Position numbers and translations under genes: made by a program. Positions 1 to 9,600 of a stretch of DNA of 64,000 bases are shown piece after piece (within the stretch, counting starts at the first letter, position 1; each line of letters opens with the position of its first letter). The notes beneath the pieces are model-generated. The model made no database searches and had not been told where the DNA came from. It was given only the letters and a program-made list of their open reading frames with translations. This DNA comes from Kappaphycus alvarezii (lineage: Eukaryota > Rhodophyta > Florideophyceae > Gigartinales > Solieriaceae), in NCBI GenBank assembly GCA_002205965.3, contig NADL03000699.1, forward strand, positions 682,001-746,000, written 5' to 3'.

Positions 1-793
1 AGCCCCCCCCTTTCCTGCTTGGTAAAGTCTTGTTCTTCTTTTTCCCCTTCTTCCTGTCGGTACTGACATTTTCAGTGCCCTTGGTGCTGAGGACTCAACT
101 TGCTTTCGACGGCTTTCCACCTTCGCTGCAGCCTTTCGTGGATCCAACACCCAAACGCGGTTTGTCGTTTGTTTGCATGGGATGCCACCCGGTCAGATTC
201 TCACCCGACGCTTTTCTGAGTAGTCTTTCTGTACTCCCCCTCTGTATCTGGCATGCCTTGATCCGCCCCGGTAAAGATTGACCACCACCAGAATAACACG
301 TCTACAAAGTTCATTCAGCTCGGCACACAAGGAAAACCAGGTCAAGCACACTTGCAAATAGCGATTCCGTCACATGGCCCCGCTAACTATTGTCACCGTC
401 TAGTTCACATTCAATCCCGTAAACGGGAGATTTTGTCAGTTTATTCATCCCTCTCGCAGCCAAATGTCTATCCACGTCTATGGAATCATCTGGGCATGCG
501 GCACTGTCGCCGCCACCAAGACGCCTGCCATTAACTTATCCTCTATGCAGCAACTTTCTTCTACAAACTTTTCCCAGTCCCCAGCCCATCAGTTTCTCAC
601 AGTACACTCAGCTTCATTTTTCTCCCTGTTATCTTCAAGCAGAGGCGTGCCATAAGTCCTCTGTTGCACCTTTCACAACGTGGAAGAGATTTGGTCTTGA
701 TCTCAAAGTCAAAACACCGTGTCCAATTTTGAAACGGGAGTCTGCATTCCACGACAAGCGAGTTTTCCTGCTTTCGGCCGGTCACTAAATCAT
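1..793. other. no supported gene, pyrimidine-rich flank
   Basis: Only short overlapping open frames (83-102 codons) are present, with no recognisable domain, signal peptide or conserved motif. The left 250 bases are T/C-rich. I see no repeat shared with the rest of the window. It may be the 3' flank of the small minus-strand gene that ends at 794, or part of a gene starting left of the window. Confidence 0.5.
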
Positions 794-1045
794 CTACAGG
801 GATGGAGAGGCGAGAGCGGCGGCAGCGGCCTGGCCTGGACCGGCAACGCCTAGTACGGAGCCGATACCCTCGAGGGAGCCTGCGGCAACACCGGACTCTG
901 CATCAGCAGAAGCACCAGCGGTAGTAGTGCCGTCACTCTGGAAACCGGCCCCAGAGCTTATGATTCCTTGGATGGAAGCACGGGAAACGGGAGCGGCAAC
1001 AGCAGCGCCGACAAGAGCGAGAACGGTAGCGATCTTGGCAATCAT
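794..1045 (-). CDS. small secreted Ala/Gly/Ser-rich protein
   Basis: This 83-residue protein opens with a classic cleavable signal peptide: MIAK, a hydrophobic core to about residue 16, then an AVA-AP cleavage site near residues 17-18. The mature part (about 65 residues) is Ala, Gly and Ser rich, has no cysteine and is mildly acidic in its middle (SADAES). The chosen ATG is the first in frame and gives the signal peptide directly. A TATAAA lies about 105 bases upstream on the same strand. It could be a secreted wall or matrix peptide, but I recognise no family. It is one of few frames here not tied to a transposon, and its upstream region is cut by the Ty3 insertion at 1248, about 200 bases from the ATG. 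Confidence 0.55.
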   Translation of the reverse strand: MIAKIATVLALVGAAVAAPVSRASIQGIISSGAGFQSDGTTTAGASADAESGVAAGSLEGIGSVLGVAGPGQAAAAALASPSL

Positions 1046-1150
1046 GGCGGAACGAGAGAGTGAGTGGAATTGAGATTAGGAAAGTCTGAGGCTTTTGACA
1101 AGATGCTCTTACTACTAGCCATTACTTGCGAAAGAATCGAATGGTCTGTC

Positions 1151-1156
1151 TTTATA
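1151..1156 (-). promoter_or_regulatory. TATA box candidate of the secreted-protein gene
   Basis: TATAAA on the minus strand, about 105 bases upstream of the ATG at 1045, is a plausible core promoter spacing for a short 5' UTR. The call rests on motif and distance only. Confidence 0.3.
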
Positions 1157-1242
1157 CTGGACGGGGAATGCTCTAGCAGTGCAATCGGGAACAGAATTGT
1201 CGTTGTGGGGCTTTCAAAGTAAAGGGCCAGCAGTGTACTGCG

Positions 1243-1247
1243 GTTTG
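1243..1247. repeat. target-site duplication GTTTG, left copy
   Basis: GTTTG immediately precedes the left LTR and is repeated immediately after the right LTR at 8732-8736. A perfect 5-bp duplication is the expected integrase signature and fixes the element borders. Confidence 0.92.
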
Positions 1248-1966
1248 TGATAGGGGTAAATCGTCGGGAGAAGAGATACTTAGAACCAACTACCCCAAGA
1301 CGGAGGTGTTGCGAGCGACAAAAGTGCTACCGTGGTATAGTTGAACAAATAAAAAGCAGTGTATATGGGAGAGAGTTGAGAGGGCTACAAGCAAGTATAA
1401 AAGGGGCAGCGTCTACCACTGATTCTCTGCGACTTGCTTAGGAAAAAGTTTTCTTGGGTTTGAAGTTGACTCTCAACTTCCTACTACTCGGAGCTTGACC
1501 TGAAGTTGTCTGCCAACTTGCTTGACCTCTCAAGGAGGAAGCACTTTACTCAGCTTATATAGACTTTCGGCTAATCCTAAAGTCTCAATCAAACATACTA
1601 AATACCATAAAACGCATTCACGGGAATCGTGTGAACCAGAGAGACCATTAGAAGATATTTCCTCAAGGTAAATATCTAGGTGCCATACCCATGCCAGCCA
1701 CCCATCGGCCAGGGGTGGGAATTGATGTGGCCATTATATAGACCTTTCAGAGTCACTCGTAGTATCACCCACAACCTAGAACTGTACTGACATCCACTAT
1801 GACAGCGTGTCCTAAAATAAAAAATCAACCGATGAATTTGCCACACTCACCCAAATTAAAAATATCTTGCAAATTCAAAAACTGTAAAAATATCTTCCCA
1901 GTTCCAATACTGTATACAATTATGGTCCTCATCTAAATTTTTTCGTGTGCGAATTTGCGCACATCA
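1248..1966 (-). repeat. 3' LTR of Ty3 copy A
   Basis: 719 bp, near-identical to 8012-8731. In element orientation it begins TGATGTGCGC and ends CCCCTATCA. The first 20 bases contain a near-palindrome (GTGCG...CGCAC around AAATT). Differences from the other LTR are at about 1390 (A/T), about 1564 (one T fewer) and about 1829 (A/T). Confidence 0.95.
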
Positions 1967-1979
1967 CGCCCTCCCGCTC
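1967..1979 (-). other. polypurine tract of Ty3 copy A
   Basis: On the minus strand GAGCGGGAGGGCG abuts the 3' LTR start (TGATG). Copy B has the matching AGCGGGAAGGCG just before its 3' LTR at 21340. This is the expected plus-strand priming site for reverse transcription. Confidence 0.8.
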
Positions 1980-1999
1980 AAGACGAACGTCCCGGCTCG

Positions 2000-3061
2000 T
2001 CACTGCTCTTGTTGTTCTTGTGGGAGTTCTATCCATTCATCAGGGAGAGTATAGGGTTCACTATAAGGATATGGTAGTAGCTCATTTCCAATATGATGAG
2101 AGAGTGTGTACCGTGCGATGACCGGCTCATCTCCTTGGTCAAGAGTTTCGTAGATTCGGCGTATGGTTTCATAGTGTTCTCTAATGAGCTCCTCCCGTTT
2201 CACTTCTCCAAACCTTCCAAATGTGAGGTAATAAACGTAGTATGCAAACTTTTCTGGCAACGGGTCCAGAAACGGGTATCTGAAGGAGAAAAAAACTCGC
2301 AACATAAGGACTGAGTCCTCACGAGTAAGGTGCGCCCCGTGAATGGTCTGGAAGCACATGCAAATACTAATTGCAAAAAAGGAAATTACTTCTGCTTCTC
2401 GTGGGTCCTCTGTCATTTCGCGAAGCCAACGTCTAATTGGTAGCCGTCCAATAATTAAGGATGCATAGTTTCCCCCTGGGAGACTAGGCGGTGTTTGAGG
2501 CGATCTTCTTGGCGATCTTCCTCGCTGCTCCCGACGCCTTGCCCTCTTCGATGATCCGCCCCGATCACTTGATGGTCCAGCTCGTATCATCATCACGGCC
2601 TCGGGAGGATCCTGGTCTTCGGCTGAGGTTGTGTTTCTGAGCGGAGCAACGTAAGGTTCCCATAGAGGATATGGGACCAGTCGATATTCCATATCAGGGG
2701 GCAAGCTGTAACCTCTCAGTCGCACATCTTGGTTGTTCTTAAGAAATACGTAAACCGGACGGATAATGTTCAGATATGTTTGCGACAAGTCTCCGATAGC
2801 TACCATTCCATACCTTCCTATAGAGTAATGATATATGACTTCCACAAACTCTGGACCTGCTTCCGTGAACCTTCCGTTTTGGAATGAGAATAGAATTCTG
2901 ATCAATAGTCGGAAATCTTCTTGAGGTAGCAATGGTCCGTTCAACGTACGAAAACATAGGCATATATTAATGTAGAAATGGACGATTACGTGGAGTTCGT
3001 AGTAGTCACGCGTAATCGAGATGATCCATTCCCAGGCCCTTTTTCCTCCCATAGGAATCAT
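2000..3061 (-). CDS. Ty3 third ORF: two-copy domain protein of unknown function
   Basis: An intact 353-residue ORF in the position where some gypsy elements carry env. Its ATG overlaps the pol stop (ATGA). I see no signal peptide, no convincing transmembrane helix and no glycoprotein pattern, so it does not look like an envelope protein. It consists of two related blocks, about residues 10-139 and 211-340. Paired landmarks include ICLCFRTLNG/ICMCFQTIHG, RILFSF/RVFFSF, GRYG/GRFG and VPYPLWEPY/LPYPYSEPY. A basic, Ser/Pro/Arg-rich linker at about 155-200 (SKRARRREQRGRSPRRS) could be a nuclear-localisation or nucleic-acid-binding segment. The C-terminus is acidic and Gln-rich. The same ORF, at the same junction, persists in copy B (20199-21306). 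The function is unknown. Confidence 0.85.
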   Translation of the reverse strand: MIPMGGKRAWEWIISITRDYYELHVIVHFYINICLCFRTLNGPLLPQEDFRLLIRILFSFQNGRFTEAGPEFVEVIYHYSIGRYGMVAIGDLSQTYLNIIRPVYVFLKNNQDVRLRGYSLPPDMEYRLVPYPLWEPYVAPLRNTTSAEDQDPPEAVMMIRAGPSSDRGGSSKRARRREQRGRSPRRSPQTPPSLPGGNYASLIIGRLPIRRWLREMTEDPREAEVISFFAISICMCFQTIHGAHLTREDSVLMLRVFFSFRYPFLDPLPEKFAYYVYYLTFGRFGEVKREELIREHYETIRRIYETLDQGDEPVIARYTLSHHIGNELLPYPYSEPYTLPDEWIELPQEQQEQ

Positions 3062-6039
3062 TCTATAGTTAAAGATGAGTATGCCCGTGGTTGCGCATAG
3101 TCCTGTGTGAGAAGGAATTCTTCAGGCCTCTGATGGTAAGGGACTAGACGACGTGCATGGATGGCCCTCCTTGATCTCTTCCCTGAGCTTGAACATAGCT
3201 TATAGTGCGGGTGTCTTTCCTCCGTGACGACGCAAGGATTCGAGTACTTTGTTTGGAAGGCCGGCCACTTCACAGCCTGCTGCATTGCTTTCCCATGTAC
3301 TACAAGTACTTTAGAGCCGACTGGAAAGGTTTGGACTGGAGGCTCTTCATTCTTATTTCTTGTCTGTGTTAGCGCGCGGTGTGATCTCCAGCCTTCAGTG
3401 GCCAGTAGTTCGACTTCTCTACTCTCTTCATCGATAATATTTGTTTCCATGTCTCTCTGTAACATTCTAGGAGCCCTTCCGTACATTAGCTCGAATGGTG
3501 ACCGTCCGCTTCTTCCTCTTCTTCGACGATAGCCGTATAACACTTTTGGTAAGGCATCTTCCCACTGGATTTCATTCTCCGACATAGTTTTCGATATTGC
3601 TCGTTTGATGGTTCCAACCATCCTCTCCGCTTTACCGTTTGACATAGGAGCGTATGCGAGAACTGTCTTCAGCTGAATCCCCTTCTCTTCCAAGAAACGA
3701 AGCAGTGAAGTTGCAGTAAAACAAAGGGCGTTATCTGAGATGATCCTTTTTGGAAGACCAAACGGTTCAATTATTTCTTTTTCGATGAATCTCAGGACCA
3801 CCTCAGCATTGGCCTCCTCAACTGCAACTGCTATTGGCCATCCAGTAAGATGTTCCACCCCTATAAGGAGGTATTTTTTCCGGAAGAGGTTTCCTTGAAT
3901 GGGCCGGCAAAGTCAATTGAGAAGGTTTCAAAGAGAGCGGAAACTGGGAAGCTTAGGTTGTCTTATACTTTCGTATCGGAGTGAATTTTTGACAGTTGTC
4001 ACAGCTTTTCACGAAATTATAGACGTCCTTATGGATACTGGGCCACCAGAATCTCTCCGTAATGAATTTTTTGGTTGTTTCGAGATCCCAATGCCCTAAC
4101 TCATCATGAAAAGTCCTCAAGATCTTGATTCTTTCTTTCAAAGGGGCCACTAGTCGAGGACCGGCTTTTGTGTGTCGGAAGAGTTTCCCATTCCACAATG
4201 TAAAGGCCTTTTGGTTCCTGCGTACCCAATTTCTGTGTTCGAGATCAACCTTTCTCATTTCTAGTCCATCAAGGAATTTAATAAGTCCGTGAATATAAGC
4301 TTCGTACTCGTTATCGATCGGCACTTGAACTTCGGCAACTCCGACGATGTCTCGGAAGCTTTTTCATTTGGAATCAATGGATCCCTCAAGCGGGATAGGT
4401 AATCGGCAGGCTGATTATTGCGTCCGGGCCTATACACAATTTCAAACCGATATTCTGCGAAAATGTCGAGCCATCGGGCCAAGCGGTGATGTACATCTTT
4501 CTTTTGGAATGCTGTCTTAAGTGCCTGGTGATCAGTTATCAAGACAAATTTCTCGAGTGATAAAAGGTAAACACGAAACTTTTTCAGTGCGAAGACGACA
4601 GCTAGCGCTTCTTTCTCGCAGACTGAGTATCTCTTTTCCGCATCATTCAGAGTGCGACTTGCGAATTGAACAGGGTGTAGTCTTCCGTTTTCGTCTTTTT
4701 GGGACAAAATGGCACCCAAAGACCGTTCTGAGGCATCTGTCTCCACAACGAATGGTCTCTTGAAATCTGGTACATGAGCACTGGGGGGACACATAGCTTA
4801 TCTTTAAGCTCCTCAAATGCAGTCTGCATTTCCTTGTTCCAGTAAAATTTTCCGTTCTTCGTAGTGCTGGCATGTAACGGTGCTGCAGTTTGGCGAAATC
4901 TTTGATAAATCTTCTGTAATATGAGGCCAGTCCTAAGAAGCTTCGAACCTCCGTCTTTGAAGCGGGCCTGGGTGCCAACTTGATTTTTTTCGTTTTCTCT
5001 GGATCCACTTTAATTCCCTCTTGATCGACGATATGACCGAGTAATTGGATAGACGTTTTCGCAAAGAAGCATTTGCTTAACTTAATTTTCAGGCTGTACG
5101 CATCTATTCTCTCCACCACAGTCTTGACATGCGATATGTGCTGATCCAAGGTTTTTGAGAATATCACTACATCATCGATATAAACTCTTGCAAATGGAAG
5201 TCCTTTCAAAACCTCGTTCATCATTCTTTGGAATGTAGCTGGGGCATTCATGAGACCAAAAGGCATCACTTCGAACCTGAATGTACCGGCTTTGCTGGTA
5301 AAAGTTGTTATTTCCTTACATTTTTCATCTAATGGAATCTGCCAATAACCAGTGTAAAGATCAATTGAGGTGAAGTATCTCCCGTCCTTCAAGTCCTCGA
5401 GGATTCCTCCATGTTCGGAATCGGAAATCGATCGGGTATCATTCTCTGGTTCAGTTGTCGGTAATCGACGCAAAAACGCAGCTTTCCATCCTTCTTTGGT
5501 GCGACCACAACTGGAAATGACCATGGGGATGAAACTGGCCGAATAATATCATTTTCCAGCATACTTGTAACATTCTCTGAGATAAATTGGTCATATTTTG
5601 GCGGTTGACGTCTAGGCCTGTGGTAAATTGGTTGAGTATCGGTAAGTTCAAATGAGTGAGTGACCGGTACACTTGCTTGTCTTAAATCTGATACACTCCA
5701 TGCAATTACTTCGGAAGATGCTAACATGTCGGATATTTTCAGTGAGGCGGCGGCGGGAAGGTGCTGCACTTTTCCTTGGATTTCTGCCATTTGGCGCCCT
5801 TTTTCTTCTTGATTCTCAACCTCAATATTTTGAAGGACCTTTTCCGGCGTGCTCACATCTTCAGATATGGAATCCGATATATTCCTGTTTTCCTTGCAAT
5901 TGTAATCTTCTTTCATGCTCCGAATTCCGTCCTTTGATTCGATATTATCGCAAAAAGAAACACATTCAGGTGTCACACCTACCCTAGAATTCCAGTCTTC
6001 ATCTGTTTCAAACCCAGAATCATAATCATCCCATGCCAT
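3058..6039 (-). pseudogene. pol: Ty3 pol: RT-RNase H-integrase, about five frameshifts
   Basis: Pol starts with its own ATG two bases after the Gag-PR stop, in another frame. The first 216 codons give a leader and RT fingers (VVAPKKDGKLRF). RT continues with FTSIDLYTGYWQIPL, MPFGLMNAPATF and the catalytic YIDD. RNase H follows (VVETDASERSLG, YSVCEKEALAV, LITDHQALK). The integrase zinc domain is at about 3960-4150 (H-H-C-C, ending SCDNCQKF). The core keeps IDFAGPF, IISDN and NGKAE with 35 residues between the second D and the E. Frame changes fall near 5405, 4890, 4780, 4340 and 3875. Comparison with copy B suggests single-base losses, mostly in short runs. All catalytic residues that I can see are kept, so decay is recent or the lesions are sequence errors. 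Confidence 0.88.
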
Positions 6040-6041
6040 GT

Positions 6042-7922
6042 TCAGTATCCCCCGAGCGTACCCTTCTCCACTTCCGAAAGTGTTAGTTGGTTCGAATCTT
6101 CGCTGTCATAGCTAGAAGTGAAATCTTCACTGTCCGTTTCTTTCAAATCTACCGGATGTGTGCTTTTGTCGAAATCCAGGGGCATCTTCACGGTTCTGCC
6201 GTCAACATTAACTGAAACGATTTGGTTGCCCAAGTCAATGCAGGTCCCTAGTCTTTCCATGGTAGGGCAGCCAATGATTGCATCGAAAGGGAGATCAGGC
6301 ATGACAAGAAAGTCTAAATCAACTTTAGAGTCCCCAAAGAACACGGAAACCTTGTCAACAGTGCCCATGCATTTTGATACGGTTCCATCCGCCACAGTTA
6401 TTCTTCGAGTAGTTGGAATAATTTCAAGACCTAGATCTGTCACCAAAGTTTCTGAAATAAGGTTTGGAACAGCGCCCGAATCGAAAAGAGCTTGGGTTTG
6501 CATTCCCAATACTTTGACTGGTACTAGTTTAAGACGTCTTGGTGCTGTCGAGGCCGATTGAAGAAACAGTTTCTTACCCTTAGCGGACTTATTAGACCTG
6601 ATAATTTTTTTGAGTTCTTTCCTCGCGTCCTCTGCGTCGCCCCTCAAAAGTTGACCAAACGTTATCCCAGTTGGGGCTGATGCAAGCTCAGCCACCAAAT
6701 TGTACTTCTTCACATATTCTAGTACGTCCTTTGGGATATTCTTAAATTTCTTACTCTTTTTCGTCTTCTTGGCCGGAGTGACTCCAACTCCTGGAACAAC
6801 TTGATCAGACCTCTTGGTTCGAGGAGGTACAGGTGCTGGGATATGTTCCAGCATTCCATAATCTAGCCTAGGTTTCTTCGATAAAATGTTCCCTTCCCCA
6901 TCCCTTTTTGTCACATTGACTTGACTGATTTCTTCAGCGATGGATACGTTACCGGCATCCGTCAACTTGTGATCCTTTCTGTTTTGTAAGATTTTCATCT
7001 CTGGTCCTGACTCGCTCCTTGCGTCCGATAAATTTGCTTTTCTGTTGTCTTTAGACCAGCAGTTACTTTCATGATGCCCATATCGGCCGCACTTTCCACA
7101 ACGAGTGTTTCTATGTGGATTATCAGGACACCTATTTGCAAAGTGTCCAGGCTTGTGACAGTAGGAACAGACTTCTGCGGCCTTGGGGGCCCCAGACTGG
7201 TTCTTCTTAATGGTAAGAGTAAGGCTTTCCAACTGCGAGGTTATCATGTCAAGTCGATTATCGAATCGGGTTTCCAACCTTTCTTCCAAGTTTTTGACAT
7301 CGCTCCTGACTGATTCCAATGCTGCTGCGCTAGTCGCTGGCCTTTGATAATTCTTTTCAGGATGTACGATAGACACCGATGTGCGGGTTTCCCTCGGTAC
7401 CTCACTCAGTGACTGAAACGTCTCCGAATTTTTGACAAATTCTACTATGGTACCCTTCAGTTCATTAAAAGTGTGAGGGCCCTTGATGAGGAGGAAATCG
7501 GAGAGCCGCTTATCCCCCATCGCCGCCTTACGCAGCATTCCGTACTTGGCTTGGGCGTTGAACCCAGCCTTTTCATAGAGATCACACAAGTATACCAATG
7601 AGCTTAACAAATCGTCGAAGTTGAGCCGGGCCTCTATGGCGGTACGAATCATCTCATCTGGTTCTACCTCCTTAGCATATTCTTTCACGAGCCACTCACA
7701 TACCTCACCGAAGTTACGCCCATTCCCGTTAAGAGACCACCCGTTGATAAACTTGGCCTTATATTTGTGCTTTGCGTCACCATGAAGATAGGCGAAGATA
7801 CTTTCGGCCTTCTCTTCATCGCTCTTCTCACGCATCACAACGTTGACATATGTATAGAGAAACTCCTCAACGTCTTCATTCTTGCCCCCTGTGAACGTTA
7901 TACGAGCAGCGTTGAGATCCAT
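6042..7922 (-). CDS. gag: Ty3 Gag-protease polyprotein
   Basis: 626 residues, intact. The first 180 residues are capsid-like helical sequence with a retrotransposon-gag flavour (AYLHGDAKHKYK, YAKEVEPDEMIRTAIEARL). A coiled segment at about 205-240 is followed by two CCHC zinc knuckles, CSYCHKPGHFANRC (about 252-265) and CGKCGRYGHHESNC (about 275-288). A Lys/Pro-rich linker leads to a retropepsin domain with the active-site motif LFDSGA (about 479-484) and the downstream flap/hydrophobic motif FDAIIG (about 546-551). Protease is therefore in the gag frame, not in pol. The C-terminus is acidic. The ORF begins about 70 bases after the primer-binding site, and the first in-frame ATG (MDLN) is conserved in copy B. 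Confidence 0.93.
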   Translation of the reverse strand: MDLNAARITFTGGKNEDVEEFLYTYVNVVMREKSDEEKAESIFAYLHGDAKHKYKAKFINGWSLNGNGRNFGEVCEWLVKEYAKEVEPDEMIRTAIEARLNFDDLLSSLVYLCDLYEKAGFNAQAKYGMLRKAAMGDKRLSDFLLIKGPHTFNELKGTIVEFVKNSETFQSLSEVPRETRTSVSIVHPEKNYQRPATSAAALESVRSDVKNLEERLETRFDNRLDMITSQLESLTLTIKKNQSGAPKAAEVCSYCHKPGHFANRCPDNPHRNTRCGKCGRYGHHESNCWSKDNRKANLSDARSESGPEMKILQNRKDHKLTDAGNVSIAEEISQVNVTKRDGEGNILSKKPRLDYGMLEHIPAPVPPRTKRSDQVVPGVGVTPAKKTKKSKKFKNIPKDVLEYVKKYNLVAELASAPTGITFGQLLRGDAEDARKELKKIIRSNKSAKGKKLFLQSASTAPRRLKLVPVKVLGMQTQALFDSGAVPNLISETLVTDLGLEIIPTTRRITVADGTVSKCMGTVDKVSVFFGDSKVDLDFLVMPDLPFDAIIGCPTMERLGTCIDLGNQIVSVNVDGRTVKMPLDFDKSTHPVDLKETDSEDFTSSYDSEDSNQLTLSEVEKGTLGGY

Positions 7923-7991
7923 GATTACAGAAAAGAAATCCCCTCGAATGGTTCCCTAAGACTGCTCAACTCGAATACCTCGGGTGCAACC

Positions 7992-8009
7992 CCCTCCACA
8001 AGAGTACCA
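7992..8009 (-). other. tRNA primer-binding site of Ty3 copy A
   Basis: In element orientation the 5' LTR ends ...CCTATCA, followed by TT and then TGGTACTCTTGTGGAGGG. The initial TGG pairs with a tRNA 3' CCA. Copy B keeps the same TT gap and TGGTACTCT (15392 onward). It is not the common initiator-Met type (TGGTATCAGAG). The cognate tRNA cannot be named without the host tRNA set. Confidence 0.7.
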
Positions 8010-8011
8010 AA

Positions 8012-8731
8012 TGATAGGGGTAAATCGTCGGGAGAAGAGATACTTAGAACCAACTACCCCAAGACGGAGGTGTTGCGAGCGACAAAAGTGCTACCGTGGT
8101 ATAGTTGAACAAATAAAAAGCAGTGTATATGGGAGAGAGTTGAGAGGGCTACTAGCAAGTATAAAAGGGGCAGCGTCTACCACTGATTCTCTGCGACTTG
8201 CTTAGGAAAAAGTTTTCTTGGGTTTGAAGTTGACTCTCAACTTCCTACTACTCGGAGCTTGACCTGAAGTTGTCTGCCAACTTGCTTGACCTCTCAAGGA
8301 GGAAGCACTTTACTCAGCTTATATAGACTTTTCGGCTAATCCTAAAGTCTCAATCAAACATACTAAATACCATAAAACGCATTCACGGGAATCGTGTGAA
8401 CCAGAGAGACCATTAGAAGATATTTCCTCAAGGTAAATATCTAGGTGCCATACCCATGCCAGCCACCCATCGGCCAGGGGTGGGAATTGATGTGGCCATT
8501 ATATAGACCTTTCAGAGTCACTCGTAGTATCACCCACAACCTAGAACTGTACTGACATCCACTATGACAGCGTGTCCTAAAATAAAATATCAACCGATGA
8601 ATTTGCCACACTCACCCAAATTAAAAATATCTTGCAAATTCAAAAACTGTAAAAATATCTTCCCAGTTCCAATACTGTATACAATTATGGTCCTCATCTA
8701 AATTTTTTCGTGTGCGAATTTGCGCACATCA
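8012..8731 (-). repeat. 5' LTR of Ty3 copy A
   Basis: 720 bp; TG...CA ends; near-identical to 1248-1966. As the upstream LTR in element orientation it should carry the active promoter. It contains the coding-strand TATA-like words listed separately. Confidence 0.95.
8318..8505 (-). promoter_or_regulatory. LTR core-promoter candidates
   Basis: On the minus strand there is TATATAAT at 8498-8505 and TATATAAG at 8318-8325. Both words are recognisable in copy B LTR (about 14895-14905 and 15071-15078), which suggests constraint. Either could be the TATA box that starts genomic RNA; I cannot choose between them. Confidence 0.45.
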
Positions 8732-8736
8732 GTTTG
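8732..8736. repeat. target-site duplication GTTTG, right copy
   Basis: Matches 1243-1247 exactly, immediately outside the LTR terminal CA. Confidence 0.92.
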
Positions 8737-9478
8737 AATTCACTTTGCCCCGCAAGTGTCACTCCTGGGAGCTAACACAGTTTACTGCAACGGGGCCAGA
8801 CAAGAAATCAGTTGTGAGGGAACTAATCCCCAGCCCAGAAAACTGAGAATCAACGGGATGGATTTGCCGCAGTAGTGCAACCGACAAATGTTTTGCAAAT
8901 GGGCTTCAAGAACAGAATTCCAAATTCCAGCGGGGCCAATTCATTATGCATGGAGCCCAGCAGTAATATAGCCCAATTCAGCTGCAGCTTCCTCTTCAGC
9001 ATTTGAGGGGCAGTTGCGGATCCTTACGTTCAGAAGGGGCAATCAACGGTTAGCAGGGCAAAATTCGCTATACACTTGTTCTATGTTTTCTTTCCTATGC
9101 ATCGCACTTTGCATTCTTGCTATTAACTGAAATGTTGGTAAACACATCGGACTGCGCCGTTCGCCCCTTAGCTCAAGTCTGAAATGACCGGTAATTGACT
9201 ACATGAATAAACTTTATGCAACCCTAAGACGCGCGGACCCCTCCAGAATTGCCTAGCTGCTTCAGGGGAGGAAAAAGGTTGCTGCTTCAGGGTATGTAAG
9301 CTAGGTTACCTCCCCCAGGACGAGCTTCCATCGTGTACTATGTAAACAGCAGCTTACCTTCACCAGACCGCGGAACAAGAGAGAGAGACTTTAATGAAAC
9401 ATTTATTAACGTGCCATGTTATACGCACTAAACTTGCGCCAGCTGAAAAAGTCTTGAAGAGGACGTTCTCGAATTTGT
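8737..9478. other. intergenic, no gene seen
   Basis: No frame with recognisable content, and no match to other repeats in the window. It continues the sequence that was interrupted by Ty3 copy A and runs into the left repeat of the DIRS-like element. Confidence 0.5.
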
Positions 9479-9600
9479 TTACCGTTTGCTTGCAAGTACT
9501 TCGTGTGCAATCAGGACCCGTCGGACAGGGATATATAACCGTCAACTTGGAAACTTCTTGCGCAACTTCTTGGTTCCTCAAGTCGTCTCTTGTTCTCATA
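9479..9600 (+). repeat. DIRS-like left direct repeat with TATA box
   Basis: Begins ACCGTTTGC and contains CGGACAGGGATATATAACC and a conserved AACTTGGAAAC stretch. It aligns along its whole length with 13753-13873 with about one mismatch per eight bases. The TATATAA at about 9531-9537 is the likely promoter of element RNA. Confidence 0.8.

Larger units (their letters stand above)
1248..8731 (-). mobile_element. Ty3/gypsy LTR retrotransposon, young full-length copy (copy A)
   Basis: A complete 7.48-kb element read on the minus strand. It has two LTRs of about 720 bp with TG...CA ends, a 5-bp duplication, a primer-binding site, a polypurine tract and three ORFs in the order Gag-protease, RT-RNaseH-integrase, and an extra ORF of unknown function. 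RT-RNaseH before integrase, with DX35E spacing, places it in Ty3/gypsy (Metaviridae). By eye the LTRs differ at only three places (two substitutions, one T indel), so insertion is recent. Gag-PR and ORF3 are open; pol carries about five single-base frameshifts. An old diverged copy lies at about 14690-21735 on the plus strand. Confidence 0.95.

Noticed and set aside
1..793. Genes in the first 0.8 kb
   Set aside because: Several overlapping short frames without domains; none better than chance.
2000..3061. Envelope gene in the Ty3 element
   Set aside because: Position fits, but there is no signal peptide, transmembrane anchor, or Cys/glycosylation pattern. The sequence is a duplicated soluble-looking domain.
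6118..6561. 147-codon plus-strand ORF inside gag
   Set aside because: Antisense shadow of the intact Gag-protease ORF.
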